From the NCBI GenBank assembly GCA_039519185.1, contig CM076846.1:126236182-126300181 (forward strand): a stretch of DNA of 64,000 nucleotides, written 5' to 3'. This DNA is from Astragalus membranaceus. Lineage: Eukaryota > Streptophyta > Magnoliopsida > Fabales > Fabaceae. The notes beneath the pieces were generated by a model. That model had not been told where the DNA came from, ran no database searches, and saw only the letters and a list, made by a program, of their open reading frames with translations. Below are positions 24,261 to 33,878 of this stretch, piece after piece; the first letter of the stretch is position 1; every line of letters starts with the position of its first letter. A program made the position numbers and the translations under genes.

Positions 24261-24537
24261 AAATAATATAATAATAAATATAAAAAAAAACAGATTTAAA
24301 AAAAACAGGAACAGCCAGACTTAGCGAGGGAAGTTGAATCCCTCGCTATAGCGACGGCATATTCCCTCGCTAATTAGCGAGGGATCCAAATTCCCTCGCT
24401 AATCCCATTAGCGAGGAGGGAATTAGCGAGGGAACCAGTCCCTTGCTAATTCCCTCGCAAATAACCATTAGCGACGGAATCAGGTCATTGTACCAAGGAC
24501 TTTTCTGTCGGTAATGACCAATTTTTTTGTAGTGATA

Positions 24538-24610
24538 AACCCCATGGCTCTCCAAAATCGGGTAGCAAAGACACAATCTCTTAGGCAATGCCAGAGCTTT
24601 CAGCAGCAAA
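24538..24610 (-). pseudogene. LINE fragment, upstream end beyond CACTA
   Basis: The minus strand reads HCLRDCVFATRFWRAMGFID and continues across the CACTA element into SMFFQEINLHDW at 18545. This joins the LINE pieces and proves that the CACTA element inserted into the LINE. Confidence 0.75.
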
Positions 24611-25098
24611 GTTACATCTAAATCCTTTCTTTCCTCCTTTCATGACCCGCTCTGCTTCCTTGCGAATAACTCGAATTCTCTTTCCTTTCAACTCTTATAT
24701 ATTCAAACACTTCACTTAGTTAAAAATATACTAGAAATAAATAACAATATTGGATCAGACTTGCTCAATATGTTTGATATTATAACAAAGTGATAATAAC
24801 ATATTTTGAAAGCATGCTTAGCTTTCACGTTTCTAGTTAGGGGGTACCAAAGAGAATATGTATATTGTTGGTAACATCGATAAGCTCTTTTAAGCCTTCC
24901 TCAATTGCATGGTTTCATCCTCAATCGATCTTAAGATTCATCTCATTCCAGTGTGATTTCTATTCATTCATGTGTACTTTTGCCTAAAAACCAATCAGGA
25001 GTCGTTGCTTGTGCAACTTCATCTTTTTGCACCGATAATGCCTCTCGTTTATCAACCCCAAGTGTCACATGCCAACTAGCTTTGATGTGGTTTGACCT
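24593..25098 (-). pseudogene. Two unidentified coding-like pieces, shared by both copies
   Basis: Two minus-strand frames look exon-like: about 24593-24690 (ELKGKRIRVIRKEAERVMKG, then KKGFRCNFAAES) and 24964-25098 (HIKASWHVTLGVDKREALSV, then QKDEVAQATTPDWFLGKS). Their composition is protein-like and not repetitive. The LINE fragment joins directly to the first one. In the right copy (60220-60310 and 60580-60715) the tryptophan of PDWFLG is a TAG stop. I do not recognise the protein family. They may be decayed exons of one host gene. Confidence 0.35.
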
Positions 25099-25309
25099 CT
25101 ATCAAGAGAATTCTGCTTCAATACCATTTGTAACGTCATAAACTACTCTTGAAATGGACGACTATTCTCATAAACCAACAGGGATCTTCTCAACTGCCTT
25201 GTCATCATTCACACACCTCTTATGAAAAATTTTCAACAAATCATCCATCCCAAGCATGCTTAACTTTAGGTTCTTAAGTAACCGACTACCAAAAAGATAA
25301 TTTATTTTA
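25099..25309. other. Shared non-coding block before fold-back element
   Basis: It matches 60716-60895. The last nine bases (25301-25309, TTTATTTTA) are the left target duplication of the next element. Confidence 0.6.
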
Positions 25310-26719
25310 CGCTTAAATATCACTTACCCCCCTGCAAATATCACCATAATCCATTTACCCCCCTCCAAAAAAAAACTCTCCAAACAAACCCTGCAAAATG
25401 TAACTGTTTCCAGTTACCCCCCTGCTGAGTGATGGTGACACGTGGCACTGACGTGCCACGTCAGCTCCTATGTCAACAGTGCCACGTCAGCAACCAATGG
25501 ATGGCTGCCACGTGGCACTGTTGTACACTCAAAAATTAAAGATTTTTGTTGCCAATGAGTGTTGAACCCGTGACCAATTACTTACACACACCTCCTAACC
25601 ACTGAACAACTTGAGTATTTGTGATTATTAACTCACCTACCAAAATATAATACATAATTGCCACTTAAATTAAAAAAAAAAACAATCTGCATTTCTTCTC
25701 TTCTCCATCTGCGTTCATCAACATCCAGCATTCATCAAAACTGGAAATCGTGATTCTTCTTCTCCACCGAACAATCTGGATTTCAAATCGAAAACGCACA
25801 AATCGTAAGGATCTTTTTAAAAAAATGAGCAAGGCGACGAAATCTGTAAAAACGTTATCCAGATCTTCGTTTTTAATCAAGATCTACGTTTTCGTTTTTA
25901 ATTTCCAGATCTTCTGTTTAGTTTCCAGATCGAGCGTTTTCGTTTTCAATCCTTCGTTTTCGTTTTTCCAGATCTTCTGTTTTATTTCCAGATCCATTCG
26001 ATTTCAATCAATCCTTGCAATTCTGAGTTTTGCGATTTGTTGATTCTTGTTTCTAGATATATTTTCGTTTTCGTTTTTAAGATGTTGATGATGATGATGA
26101 TGATCCCTGTTTTCGTTTTTAAGATGATGATGATGATGATGATCCCAGTTTTCGTTTTCGTTTTTAAGATGTTGATGATGATGATGATCCTAGTTTTCGT
26201 TTTTAAGATGATGATGATGATGATCCCAGTTTTCGTTTTCGTTTTCCATGATGATGATGATGATGATCCCAGTTTTTTTTTAATTTTCGTTTTCAATGTT
26301 GTAATATATATTTGTAGGTGAGTTAATAATCACAAATAATAATTTGGCTCAGTGGTTAGGAGGCGTGGGAGTGAGTAGGGGGTCACGAGTTCAACACCCA
26401 CTTCAACCATTTTGAAGATTTATTTTGATTTAACAACAGTGCCACGTGGCAGCCATCCATTGGTTGCTGACGTGGCACTGTTGACATAGGAGCTGACGTG
26501 GCACTGACGTGCCACGTGTCACAGAGGCCCAATAATATGGTGACACGTGGCACTGACGTCAGTGCTGACGCCATCACTGTTAAATTTTAACAGAAAATTT
26601 AACAGCGGGGGGGTAACTGAAAACAGTTACATTTTGCAGGGTTTGTTTGGAGAATTTTTTTTTGCAGGGGGGTAAATGGATTATGGTGATATTTGCAGGG
26701 GGTAAGTGATATTTAAGCG
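25310..26719. mobile_element. Fold-back Mutator-like element, 1.41 kb, no transposase
   Basis: The left end CGCTTAAATATCACTTACCC is the reverse complement of the right end, and the inverted repeats extend about 300 bases inward with some mismatches. The flanks are TTTATTTTA on both sides (25301-25309 and 26720-26728), a 9-bp duplication typical of MULEs. The inverted arms contain nested palindromes around GCCACGTGGCA and TGACGTGGCACTG. The centre carries a (GAT)n-rich minisatellite (26080-26270) built on GATGATGATCCCAGTTTTCG. No transposase frame is present. The right copy lacks the element. Confidence 0.9.
26080..26290 (+). repeat. Minisatellite of GATGAT / TTTTCGTTTT units
   Basis: About four to five variable units of 55-65 bp alternate (GAT)n with CCCAGTTTTCGTTTTCG-type sequence. 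Frames here (Met/Val/Phe runs on plus, Ile/Lys/Thr on minus) are repeat-derived. Confidence 0.8.
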
Positions 26720-26728
26720 TTTATTTTA

Positions 26729-27487
26729 ATGGTATAGGTATTACCAATAAATTCTTTCATGTCTTCTTTATTGCACAACACCATATTTGCACGAGCCTTT
26801 CAATAGTCGTTCCTTGTCTCTGTCTCATCTTTTGCATAGGCAATCACTCCTCAAATCTAGTTAGCCGTAAGTATCACACAATGTCTCATCTTTTGCATAG
26901 GCAATCACTCCTCAAATCTAGTTAGCCGTAAGTATCACACAATATTTGTATTATGTATAACAGAAAATGAAGTTGCTAAAAGCTCAACATATACTTAATC
27001 AATGTTTATAGTTCTCCCCTCGTTTAAAAGGAGTCAAGTTTAATTGATGGCATAATAATATCATTAAAATGATTGTATCTATCATTAAGCAATATCATGC
27101 ACCAAATTGAAAATAGTCAAGTTTTTAAGTATAACCAGAGACCAATTTTTTTGATCAATATAACCAATGACCAATGAAATAAGACAAATGATGTTAAATG
27201 GCTGCATACAGGCTGCATACAGACAAACTAATATTTTCAATGTCCCAACTGTTTCTATCACTGTTTCTGTCACAATGTAGGGAAATAGTGGTAAAAAGAA
27301 TAAGAAACACGTCTTATAGAACCTTATATAATAGGTGTAGATAATCTCCGGAAATATGTCTAGAAATATTTTCCTAACGTACACAAATATTGTTTAGAGA
27401 TAGTGAATATATATTTTTAAATGAGTTTAATTGATTAGCAGCCACCAATCATTTAAAAACTTCTAGTAAAACAAAATATCTTCGAAA
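26729..27487. other. Block F of mTERF unit; contains private 61-bp tandem duplication
   Basis: It matches 60896-61575 and, from 27190, the block 34036-34318 downstream of the intact mTERF. The left copy has a 61-bp tandem duplication at 26821-26942 (unit begins TGTCTCATCTTTTGC) that is single in the right copy. It also has a small GGCTGCATACA duplication near 27200. No gene. The homology stops at 27487 because DNA up to the interior of a MULE has been deleted. Confidence 0.7.
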
Positions 27488-27504
27488 AATATCAATACAC
27501 AATC

Positions 27505-28330
27505 TACTGAGTTGCCTCTACTTGAGATTGTTGGTGTCACTTCTACTGAGTTGACATTTTCTGTTGCATTTGCTTACTTGTCTCACGAGAGATATGATGA
27601 CTACGCATGAGTTTTGCAGAAACTAAGAGATTTGATGGTATTAGATATCCCACTTCGTCAAGTTATCCTCACTGACTGTGAGGAGGGATTGATGAATGCG
27701 ATCAAGGTTGTGTTTCCTGAAGTAGTTAATTTACTTTGTCGGTATCACATTAACAACAATGTGAATGCTAAAATTAAGAAGGCTGTCAAGGGAGATAGGG
27801 TGAAGTCAGTGATGAGTCTCTGGCATGCAATAGTTGACTCTATATTTGAGGATGAATTTTATGAGAATTTCATGATTTTGAACAATCATGTGCTGATATA
27901 CCCCAACTTATCAAATATGTGAACAAGTATTGGATGTATCATCACAGGGAAAGATTTTGTGGACCGTGGACGGATAAAGTGAAGCACTATGGAAACACCA
28001 CGACTAATAGGTACGTTAATATTTTGCTTATGTGTTTAAAATTTAATTTTACGTATAATATTTTTTTGTCGGTTTGAGTCATTATAATAATTTCCTTATG
28101 TGTTTAACATATAGGGTTGAGTCAACCCATTGGGCATTGAAGAGATCACTAGGTTCAAGTGGATGTGACTTATGCAGAAGTTGGGAATCAATACATGGGA
28201 TGATCAATGCACAAATTGATAAAATTGTCGGTTCTTTTCAAAAGAGCATCAACCGTGTAGATGCCCGCCACGACACTCCGTTCTACAACAATCTACACGG
28301 TTTGATGTTGATTATATTTCTAATATATGA
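27505..28330 (+). pseudogene. MULE transposase, C-terminal part, broken
   Basis: The frame reads LPLLEIVGVTSTELTFSVAF, then LRQVILTDCEEGLMNAI (the TD motif of the MULE DDE core) and CRYHINNNV. A TGA at 27607-27609 replaces a tryptophan, and a one-base indel near 27888 shifts the frame into KYVNKYWMYHHRERFCGPW. A GT-AG intron of about 100 bp is visible (AATAG|GTACG to ATATAG|GGTTGAG), followed by VESTHWALKRSLGSS. The SWIM zinc finger and any later domain are absent. Such transposases cut and paste MULE DNA at the TIRs. This copy is dead. Confidence 0.85.
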
Positions 28331-28429
28331 TTGTATTATATTATATTGAATTTTATTCCACAAATTTATATTATATTAAATTTTATTCCACCATAGAATC
28401 CAAACTCAAGTTCTTCCAATGGTCGTCTA

Positions 28430-28650
28430 CGATAAAAATACTAAACACGTGTCAAAAAAATTTAAACTAAGATAAAAATACTAAACACGTGTCAAAAAAA
28501 TTTAAACTACAATAAAAATACTAATCACGTGTCAAAAAAATTTAAACTAAGATAAAAATACTAAACACGTGTCAAAAAAATTTAAACTACAATAAAAATA
28601 CTAATCACGTGTCAAAAAAATTTAAACTAAGATAAAAATACTAAACACGT
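28430..28650 (+). repeat. 40-bp tandem repeat with CACGTG boxes, six units
   Basis: Units of 40 bp alternate two versions (ACTAAACACGTGTC and ACTAATCACGTGTC), each followed by an A/T block. Five full units and a partial sixth are present. CACGTGTC is a G-box/ABRE-like motif. The array ends about 170 bp upstream of the start codon at 28821, so it may serve as a promoter array for that ORF, which is inference. Confidence 0.85.
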
Positions 28651-28769
28651 GTCAACGGTCTAGATTTTATTTAACGGTTTAGATTTTGCCGACACTTTAA
28701 ACGGTCTAGATTTTGCCGACCACTTTTCATCCAACGGTGGAAATTCACTTTAGGGTTTCAGATTTTCCC

Positions 28770-28777
28770 TATAAATA
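28770..28777 (+). promoter_or_regulatory. TATA box for PB1-like ORF
   Basis: TATAAATA lies 51 bases before the ATG at 28821, a normal plant spacing for a short 5' leader. Confidence 0.6.
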
Positions 28778-28820
28778 GACCCATTGGGTTTCACTTCTTT
28801 CATCACTTCTTTCATACAAA

Positions 28821-29246
28821 ATGATATTGGCTATGGCCAACGAAGACTATTCTCTCACTATCATTTTTACTAATCAGGGCTTCACTAATCATCAGGGCAT
28901 CATCATCAACGAACATGATGATGTCTGTTTCGAGGGGCGAGACACGTTCCAGTGTAGGTTAAAACACAACATAACATTCGCTGCTCTGAAAAAGAGACTA
29001 TTGCGTAAGTTGCAACCGGAGGGCGACGAGCATGAAATAATTAGTATAATTTATCGAAAACCAGCTTGGGTTAATGGTCATGTGCACTGGTCTGCAATGG
29101 ATGTCAACAACGACGATGACGTCCAAGCCATGATGGCCATTCGTGTTATGTTTAGATGGAAGGGGGATTATCTGCATTTATACGTCGAAACCAGAAGGAC
29201 CGTCGCTGAGATCCTTCGTCGTTTGACTCCACCACCACCTCAGTAG
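28821..29246 (+). CDS. PB1-like small protein carried by MULE
   Basis: The 141-residue open frame has its own TATA box and no lesions. Landmarks are VCFEGRDTFQCRLKHNITFA, ALKKRLLRKL, VNGHVHWSAMDVNNDDDVQ and LHLYVE. The pattern (KHNITFAALKKRL, IIYRKPAWVNGHVHW, DDDDVQAMM, LYVE) resembles the N-terminal PB1-like region found on MuDR-type transposases, where it probably mediates protein contacts. Here it is a separate downstream gene in the same orientation as the transposase. A second possible start is Met5. It may assist transposition, like the accessory genes of other MULEs, but that role is inferred. It may also be only a passenger. Confidence 0.6.
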   Translation: MILAMANEDYSLTIIFTNQGFTNHQGIIINEHDDVCFEGRDTFQCRLKHNITFAALKKRLLRKLQPEGDEHEIISIIYRKPAWVNGHVHWSAMDVNNDDDVQAMMAIRVMFRWKGDYLHLYVETRRTVAEILRRLTPPPPQ

Positions 29247-29523
29247 TTTCTATTATGTTTTCATTTTGTTTGTTGTTGCAATCTATTAGTTTCTATTATG
29301 TTTTCATTTTGTTTGTTGTTACAATCTGTTATTTTAAATCAATGTAGAAGGCCTTTTTAATTAATCAAATAAATGTTTGAGTTTTTATTTTTCACTCCGA
29401 AAACACTATATTATATGATAAATTCGGAAGGCAAATTTGAGGTATTTCAAGAAATACCTCAAATTTAGATAAATTCGGAAGACAATTTTTTTGATTTCCG
29501 AAAATACCTCAAATTGAGGGGGG

Positions 29524-29968
29524 TAGGCATGGCAACATAACCCGAACCCGCCCCGAATTTGACGAGGAAAACCCACTTTGACTTGGGACAGGGTTGGGTT
29601 CGGGGATGTCGATACCCACCCCGTCCCCGCCCCGAACCCGCTCGACAAAACATAAATTAATTATTTTATTTTATTATATGCATATTTACTCATTCATTTT
29701 GTTTCATAAATTTTGTTTATTTTTAATTTTGATCAATTTTCTATAGAAATATCTATTTTAATACTTTTAACTTTATTTTATCATTGTATAATTATTATAA
29801 ATATATTTTTTGTATTTTTTCTATAAATTGTGGCGAAAACGGGTACCCGCGGAGAACTCGTCCCCGTTTGGGACAGGGTTGGGGGATGCAAAACCCGACC
29901 CCGATAGAGTTAGGGGCGGGGACAGGGAATGCCAAACCCGCCCCCGCCTCGCCCCGTTGCCATGCCTA
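29524..29968. mobile_element. hAT-like MITE (445 bp) nested in MULE
   Basis: The ends TAGGCATGGCAAC and GTTGCCATGCCTA are inverted repeats, with further GC-rich inverted homology (CCCGAACCCGCCCC). It is flanked by GAGGGGGG (29516-29523) and GAGGGGGT (29969-29976), an 8-bp duplication with one mismatch, as for hAT elements. The interior is AT-rich and non-coding. Confidence 0.8.
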
Positions 29969-30078
29969 GAGGGGGTATATGGTATTTTCGAAAATATCTC
30001 ATTTTACGGTATTTTTGTCCGTTTAGTCATTTTGGGGGTACGGGGTATAGGGGGGGAAGGTTTAACAAAAAACCACCC

Positions 30079-31424
30079 GGGAAATACAAGGGTTTCATCT
30101 TAACCAAAAAGGGAACCTAAAATCTTGGTTCAGAAACAAAGTTTAGAAAAATATAAAATACAGTTGAAACAATCAGGCAACAATTACATACAAATAGTCA
30201 TTTAATCTCATTTTGGACATGTTTCCTTGTACGAAATTAAGTTGTAAGTGCTAAAAACATCCCCGGACTCCATGCCAAGAAATATTTAAATTGCTTATTA
30301 TAAAAATACGGCAGCCATTTATTAAAAGATTATTACCTTATACTATATAGCATTATATGTTATAAAACAAGGTGCCATCTTCTTAGCACATGATGCTCAA
30401 TAGTTATCTAAAAAAGTTTCACTTCCGAACATTCCAATAAGCAAGTTCGTTATGAAAGTCAGGAACTCACATAAATCTAGGAACTCACAAATTCAATGGT
30501 AAGCTTATACAGTTACACTATACCTGAATGAGCAAAGATTTGACCAATTGGGGCAAACAAAGCTAGTAGCTATCTTTACCTATAAACATCTATCTTATAT
30601 TAACAGAAGAAAAACTACCTACCATACCATCTAAACCATTGGATTTTTAGCACAAAAATAGGTTGAGAGGGGGTATATATCAATGTTTGGAAGTTGACAC
30701 TGGCTTAATTGTGGACTTCAAGGAACAGTAGCAGTTGAAAAAAATATAAGATAAGGAGAAGGGGCTTTTTCTACTTAACATTCGAGGAAAAAGAGAATGA
30801 CTAAGACCGGATTTGTTGGTAGTTTTATTCTTGCTCATGCTTTGAGATTTGGGGATGGAGTCGCATATTGATCGCCTAAAGATGTGTGAAAGAATTATGT
30901 TATTTGCAAATGAATGATTTTCCATGACAGATGACAGGTAGATACAATGCAAAGTTTTTCATGAGAGATACATTCATCATATTAACTAAGACGAACATAC
31001 TACCAGAATGAGTCCAGTTAACTTGCAAAGCTGAAGAAAAATAATGCATGCATAGAAAGAATAAATAAGCAGAACAGGAGGAACATGGGAAACAAGTTGA
31101 AAGAACAGCAGAGGTCAAAGAAGTACAATCTAACTCAAATATAATAACTAGCAGACATCGAACAAATACAAATTAACAAATATAAGAAAAATGGACAAAG
31201 TACCCCATTTATAGAACAAGAAAACAGACAATATAAACATTTCCATGTTTATATTCACACTTTTTAAACATATAATTCAATGCCAAATCAGTAAACATAT
31301 AATTCAATTAAAATAATAAGGGATTTCAAACATAAATAACTTCAATTAGAAACTCAAAAAGTGCATTATTAATATAGATTAATAATGAAGGATTAGTTTT
31401 GTTTAGTTATTTCAGCTTGTTCAC
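30079..31424. other. Block F2 of mTERF unit, then unassigned DNA
   Basis: 30092-30625 matches 34462-34955 of the neighbouring mTERF unit (landmark CATGCCAAGAAATAT). From about 30640 this unit has roughly 2.2 kb that the other unit lacks, probably because unit B lost it between two ACAG-AGAAAAC words. No gene was recognised in 30640-31424. Confidence 0.55.
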
Positions 31425-31545
31425 CTGAATTAAAGCAGGAACAATGGCCTTCTAATTTGTTCTAGAAAACCAGCACAATCCCCAAGGGTAATGACATCTT
31501 CCGCAGAGGCAACACACATCCACTCATCAACACCAATTATGTACC
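31425..31545 (-). pseudogene. Exon fragment of type II NAD(P)H dehydrogenase (NDA/NDB-like)
   Basis: The minus strand reads IIGVDEWMCVASAEDVITLG, then DCAGFLEQIRRP. The ALGDCAGFLE-type NAD-binding motif and preceding VDEW are characteristic of plant alternative NAD(P)H:ubiquinone oxidoreductases, single-subunit flavoproteins of the mitochondrial inner membrane. After RRP a one-base deletion disrupts the expected PALAQ ending, but the splice donor CAG|GTGAAC is in the expected place. No other exon of this gene was found nearby, so it is an isolated decayed piece. Confidence 0.6.
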
Positions 31546-33002
31546 ATTTGACAACATTAAATTAAAATAAAATCACAGATTATAAAATGACCAAAAGAAT
31601 GAAATATTTTGTTTTGGCTAAGTATACACATACCTTCTACCAATAGAGATGGTTCCTCCCATCTCCTCCCCACACCTCATGGACAAAAAAGCAGCAACAA
31701 TATGCAAATGCAGGTAGACATGAAGTAAAAGCCACAATCCAAGAATGAATTTCAGATATAGTCCAATTAGAAACACAAAGGTAAAAAGAAAAATACTTGA
31801 TAGGAAAAAAAAGGAAAGAAAACATACCAATCCAAATAGAGATGAGAGTTAATCATAGCAAAGTTAGGAGATTGAGGTGATAGAGAAGAGAGGGTCGCCG
31901 TCAAAGAAAGAAGGAAGCAAATGATGAGAACGCGAGCTTTTCCGTCTCTTGGTCTCAGCCCCATCTCACTCGATCACTCTCCTCCCTTATCCCTCAGCCT
32001 CCTCCACCATCTTCCCCCTCCCTCGATCTCTCACTCTCCCTTAACATCACCACTCTCACAACAACCCCTCACTGCCGGAACACCACCACATCCTCTTTTC
32101 TCCCTCTCCTCATTGTTCTGTGTGTGCCCTCGTCCTCTTCTCTCTCGTTGCAGACCCTCTCTCTCACAACCTATTTTATTATCCCTATTATAGTATTATT
32201 ATGTGTTGGTGTTGGTGAGAAGAAAGTTGTAGGTAGAAAGCACGTCACATGGAAATAAAATAGAAAGGCAGAATACGTGGAGGGCATGCAAAGAGCCAAA
32301 GACATGAAAAGAAAGATGGAAGCAAGTGGAAGAAAAGTTGAGTAGCAAAGACATGCAAGGTATTAAAAGAAGACAACATGAAAACTTGATTGAAAACCAC
32401 CAATGAATGAATAGAAGTGGCTCAGTTTGGGGTGAGGTGGCAAGTGATACCGAAGGTTTGGCGCCTTTACCAGCTGAAGGACTAGGCTCGAAGAAAAGAG
32501 AAGATGCAATTAGCAGCCACATATCATTTCAAAAACTTCTGTACACAGCTGGCATACCATGGTACGTCCTAAAATAGTCATATAATAGCAATATAACTTG
32601 TTTTTGAAAAAATATCGTCATTTAATTTACTTCCTCGAAAGGTATCTAATAAACAATATTTCAAACACCAAAACTTTCATATCACTTCAATGTCCAGTAC
32701 TCAAAAAGTAATGCATAAGATTCAATAGGGATCCATATAAATAGCGTAAAAACGACAAATTAAAACAAAAAAAGAGAAGAAGATGCTACTGGTCCAAGGT
32801 GCACCTGATGTGGAATAAACCAGTATGTAGATGCCACAGCTGATCAATCTGAAATTGCTTGTTCCGGGACAGCAGAAAACATGCCACAATTGCAACACCA
32901 GCAAAGTGAAAGTAAGGATTGTATTTGTAATGGAAAGTCCATGGGCCTTAGAGGCCCCAGCTCAACTTTTTACAGTAACACACTTTTTTAATGTGAATTA
33001 TT
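31546..33002. other. Unassigned DNA between dehydrogenase fragment and mTERF pseudogene
   Basis: A CT-rich tract at 31975-32195 gives Ser/Pro/Leu-rich frames that look like low complexity. Bases 32505-32545 weakly resemble block F (AGCAGCCAC). From about 32870 the sequence matches the DNA just downstream of the intact mTERF (AAAGTGAAAGTAAGGATT). No intact gene. Confidence 0.5.
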
Positions 33003-33878
33003 TTATGAAGGTAGCATGTCACAATTCTCCTGATCCCTCTTATCTACAGCATTCATCTTTCCAAGATATAACTTCAATAGCAGAGACGATTCCTTCTCTT
33101 CAAAACAGTTCACATACATTTGCAAGAAAAGTTTCTCCGACAAAAAAAATGGCGAAAGCAAGCTTCTTGTCTCTTTTATCAAACCTTTGGATAGAAGATA
33201 GTGGACAACAGAAGCCCTTGGAATGACCCTTTTCTCCAAAGAATATGAAAAAATCCCCGGAGCCTTGACACCTAACTCATTAACCCAAAATTGCATAACC
33301 CTATTGATTTTATCCGCGGATACTAACATACATTTTGGCTGCTTCCTAAAAATGTTTCTTCAGACCAACCCCACTTCTTAAAAGTATCAATTTTCTCATT
33401 CCACTTGAATTTACTTGTACATATTTTAGCAAGCATTGCTTCACAGAATTAAATTTTAGACGGATCAAATCCCATGTTTTTCAATTCCTGCACCAATCTT
33501 CTCAAAATCACTAGGATTATAACATATGACATTAGGTCTAGTACTAAGGATTCTAACAATGCTAGAATTTCTCACACCATCATCAACCAATAATTTAACA
33601 TTAGAAGCCACATATTGACAAGAAAGCAGAGATGGACAACCAATTATCGAATTAAGGGCCTTATCATCAGATTTGAGGAATGAAGGAATAACGCGATCAT
33701 TTAAACTTACTTTCATGAATCTAGGGTTACCTCCAACGATACGAACAATGTCAGAAGTAGAAGCACCAATGGAGAGTAAGAATTGAAACTTTGGCAAAAC
33801 CCTTTTGTTGGGATCAATGGAGAGTTTAAGCACCAATGTCAGAAGTAAGAATTTAACCCTTTTGTTGAGTTTAAGCAA
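33003..33878 (-). pseudogene. mTERF-family pseudogene
   Basis: It is highly similar to the intact mTERF at 35077-36339. The middle (DPNKRVLPKFQFLLSIGAST, SLLSCQYVASN, PNVICYNPSDFEK) is readable at 33465-33878 and the C-terminal part (MLVSADKINRVMQFWVNELG to ENCDMLPS) at 33003-33329. Frameshifts and deletions lie between 33330 and 33470, where the region around the conserved WGW is damaged. The N-terminal presequence and first repeats are missing and replaced by unrelated sequence from about 33825. It is a dead tandem duplicate. Confidence 0.9.

Larger units (their letters stand above)
18546..24534. mobile_element. Non-autonomous CACTA transposon (left copy, with nested LTR element)
   Basis: The element starts CACTACAAAAAAT and ends with the reverse complement ATTTTTTTGTAGTG. 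It is flanked by ATA (18543-18545) and ATA (24535-24537), the 3-bp duplication expected for CACTA. Both ends carry many subterminal copies of TTAGCGACGG and TTAGCGAGGG in both orientations. No transposase is encoded. Without the nested retroelement the element is about 1.15 kb, like the right copy (58970-60147). It sits inside the LINE fragment and predates the segmental duplication. Confidence 0.93.
27500..30078 (+). mobile_element. MULE, right part only (transposase end, PB1-like ORF, right TIR)
   Basis: The element runs from a truncated transposase to a right terminus whose reverse complement is GGGTGGTTTTTTG. It is followed by GGGAAATAC (30079-30087), matching the 9-bp duplication seen left of the same MULE in the right copy (61692-61700). 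The mTERF unit B keeps the empty site (34434-34442). The left TIR and the first half of the transposase are missing here. Subterminal short palindromes (GGTATTTC / GAAATACC) lie at 29410-29510. A small hAT-like element is nested at 29524-29968. Confidence 0.85.

Noticed and set aside
23874..24261. Frames with poly-Asn and Ser/Leu runs
   Set aside because: They derive from (TAA)n and (CT)n microsatellites inside the CACTA element.
26037..26321. Met/Val/Phe-rich frame that could be a membrane protein
   Set aside because: It is generated by (GAT)n and TTTTCG repeats of the fold-back element.
28430..28650. CRISPR-like array of 40-bp repeats
   Set aside because: The repeats are contiguous without unique spacers and lie in a plant MULE. 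They are an ordinary tandem repeat.
31921..32193. Ser/Pro/His-rich plus-strand frame
   Set aside because: It is low-complexity CT-rich DNA, with no homologue recognised and no splice context.
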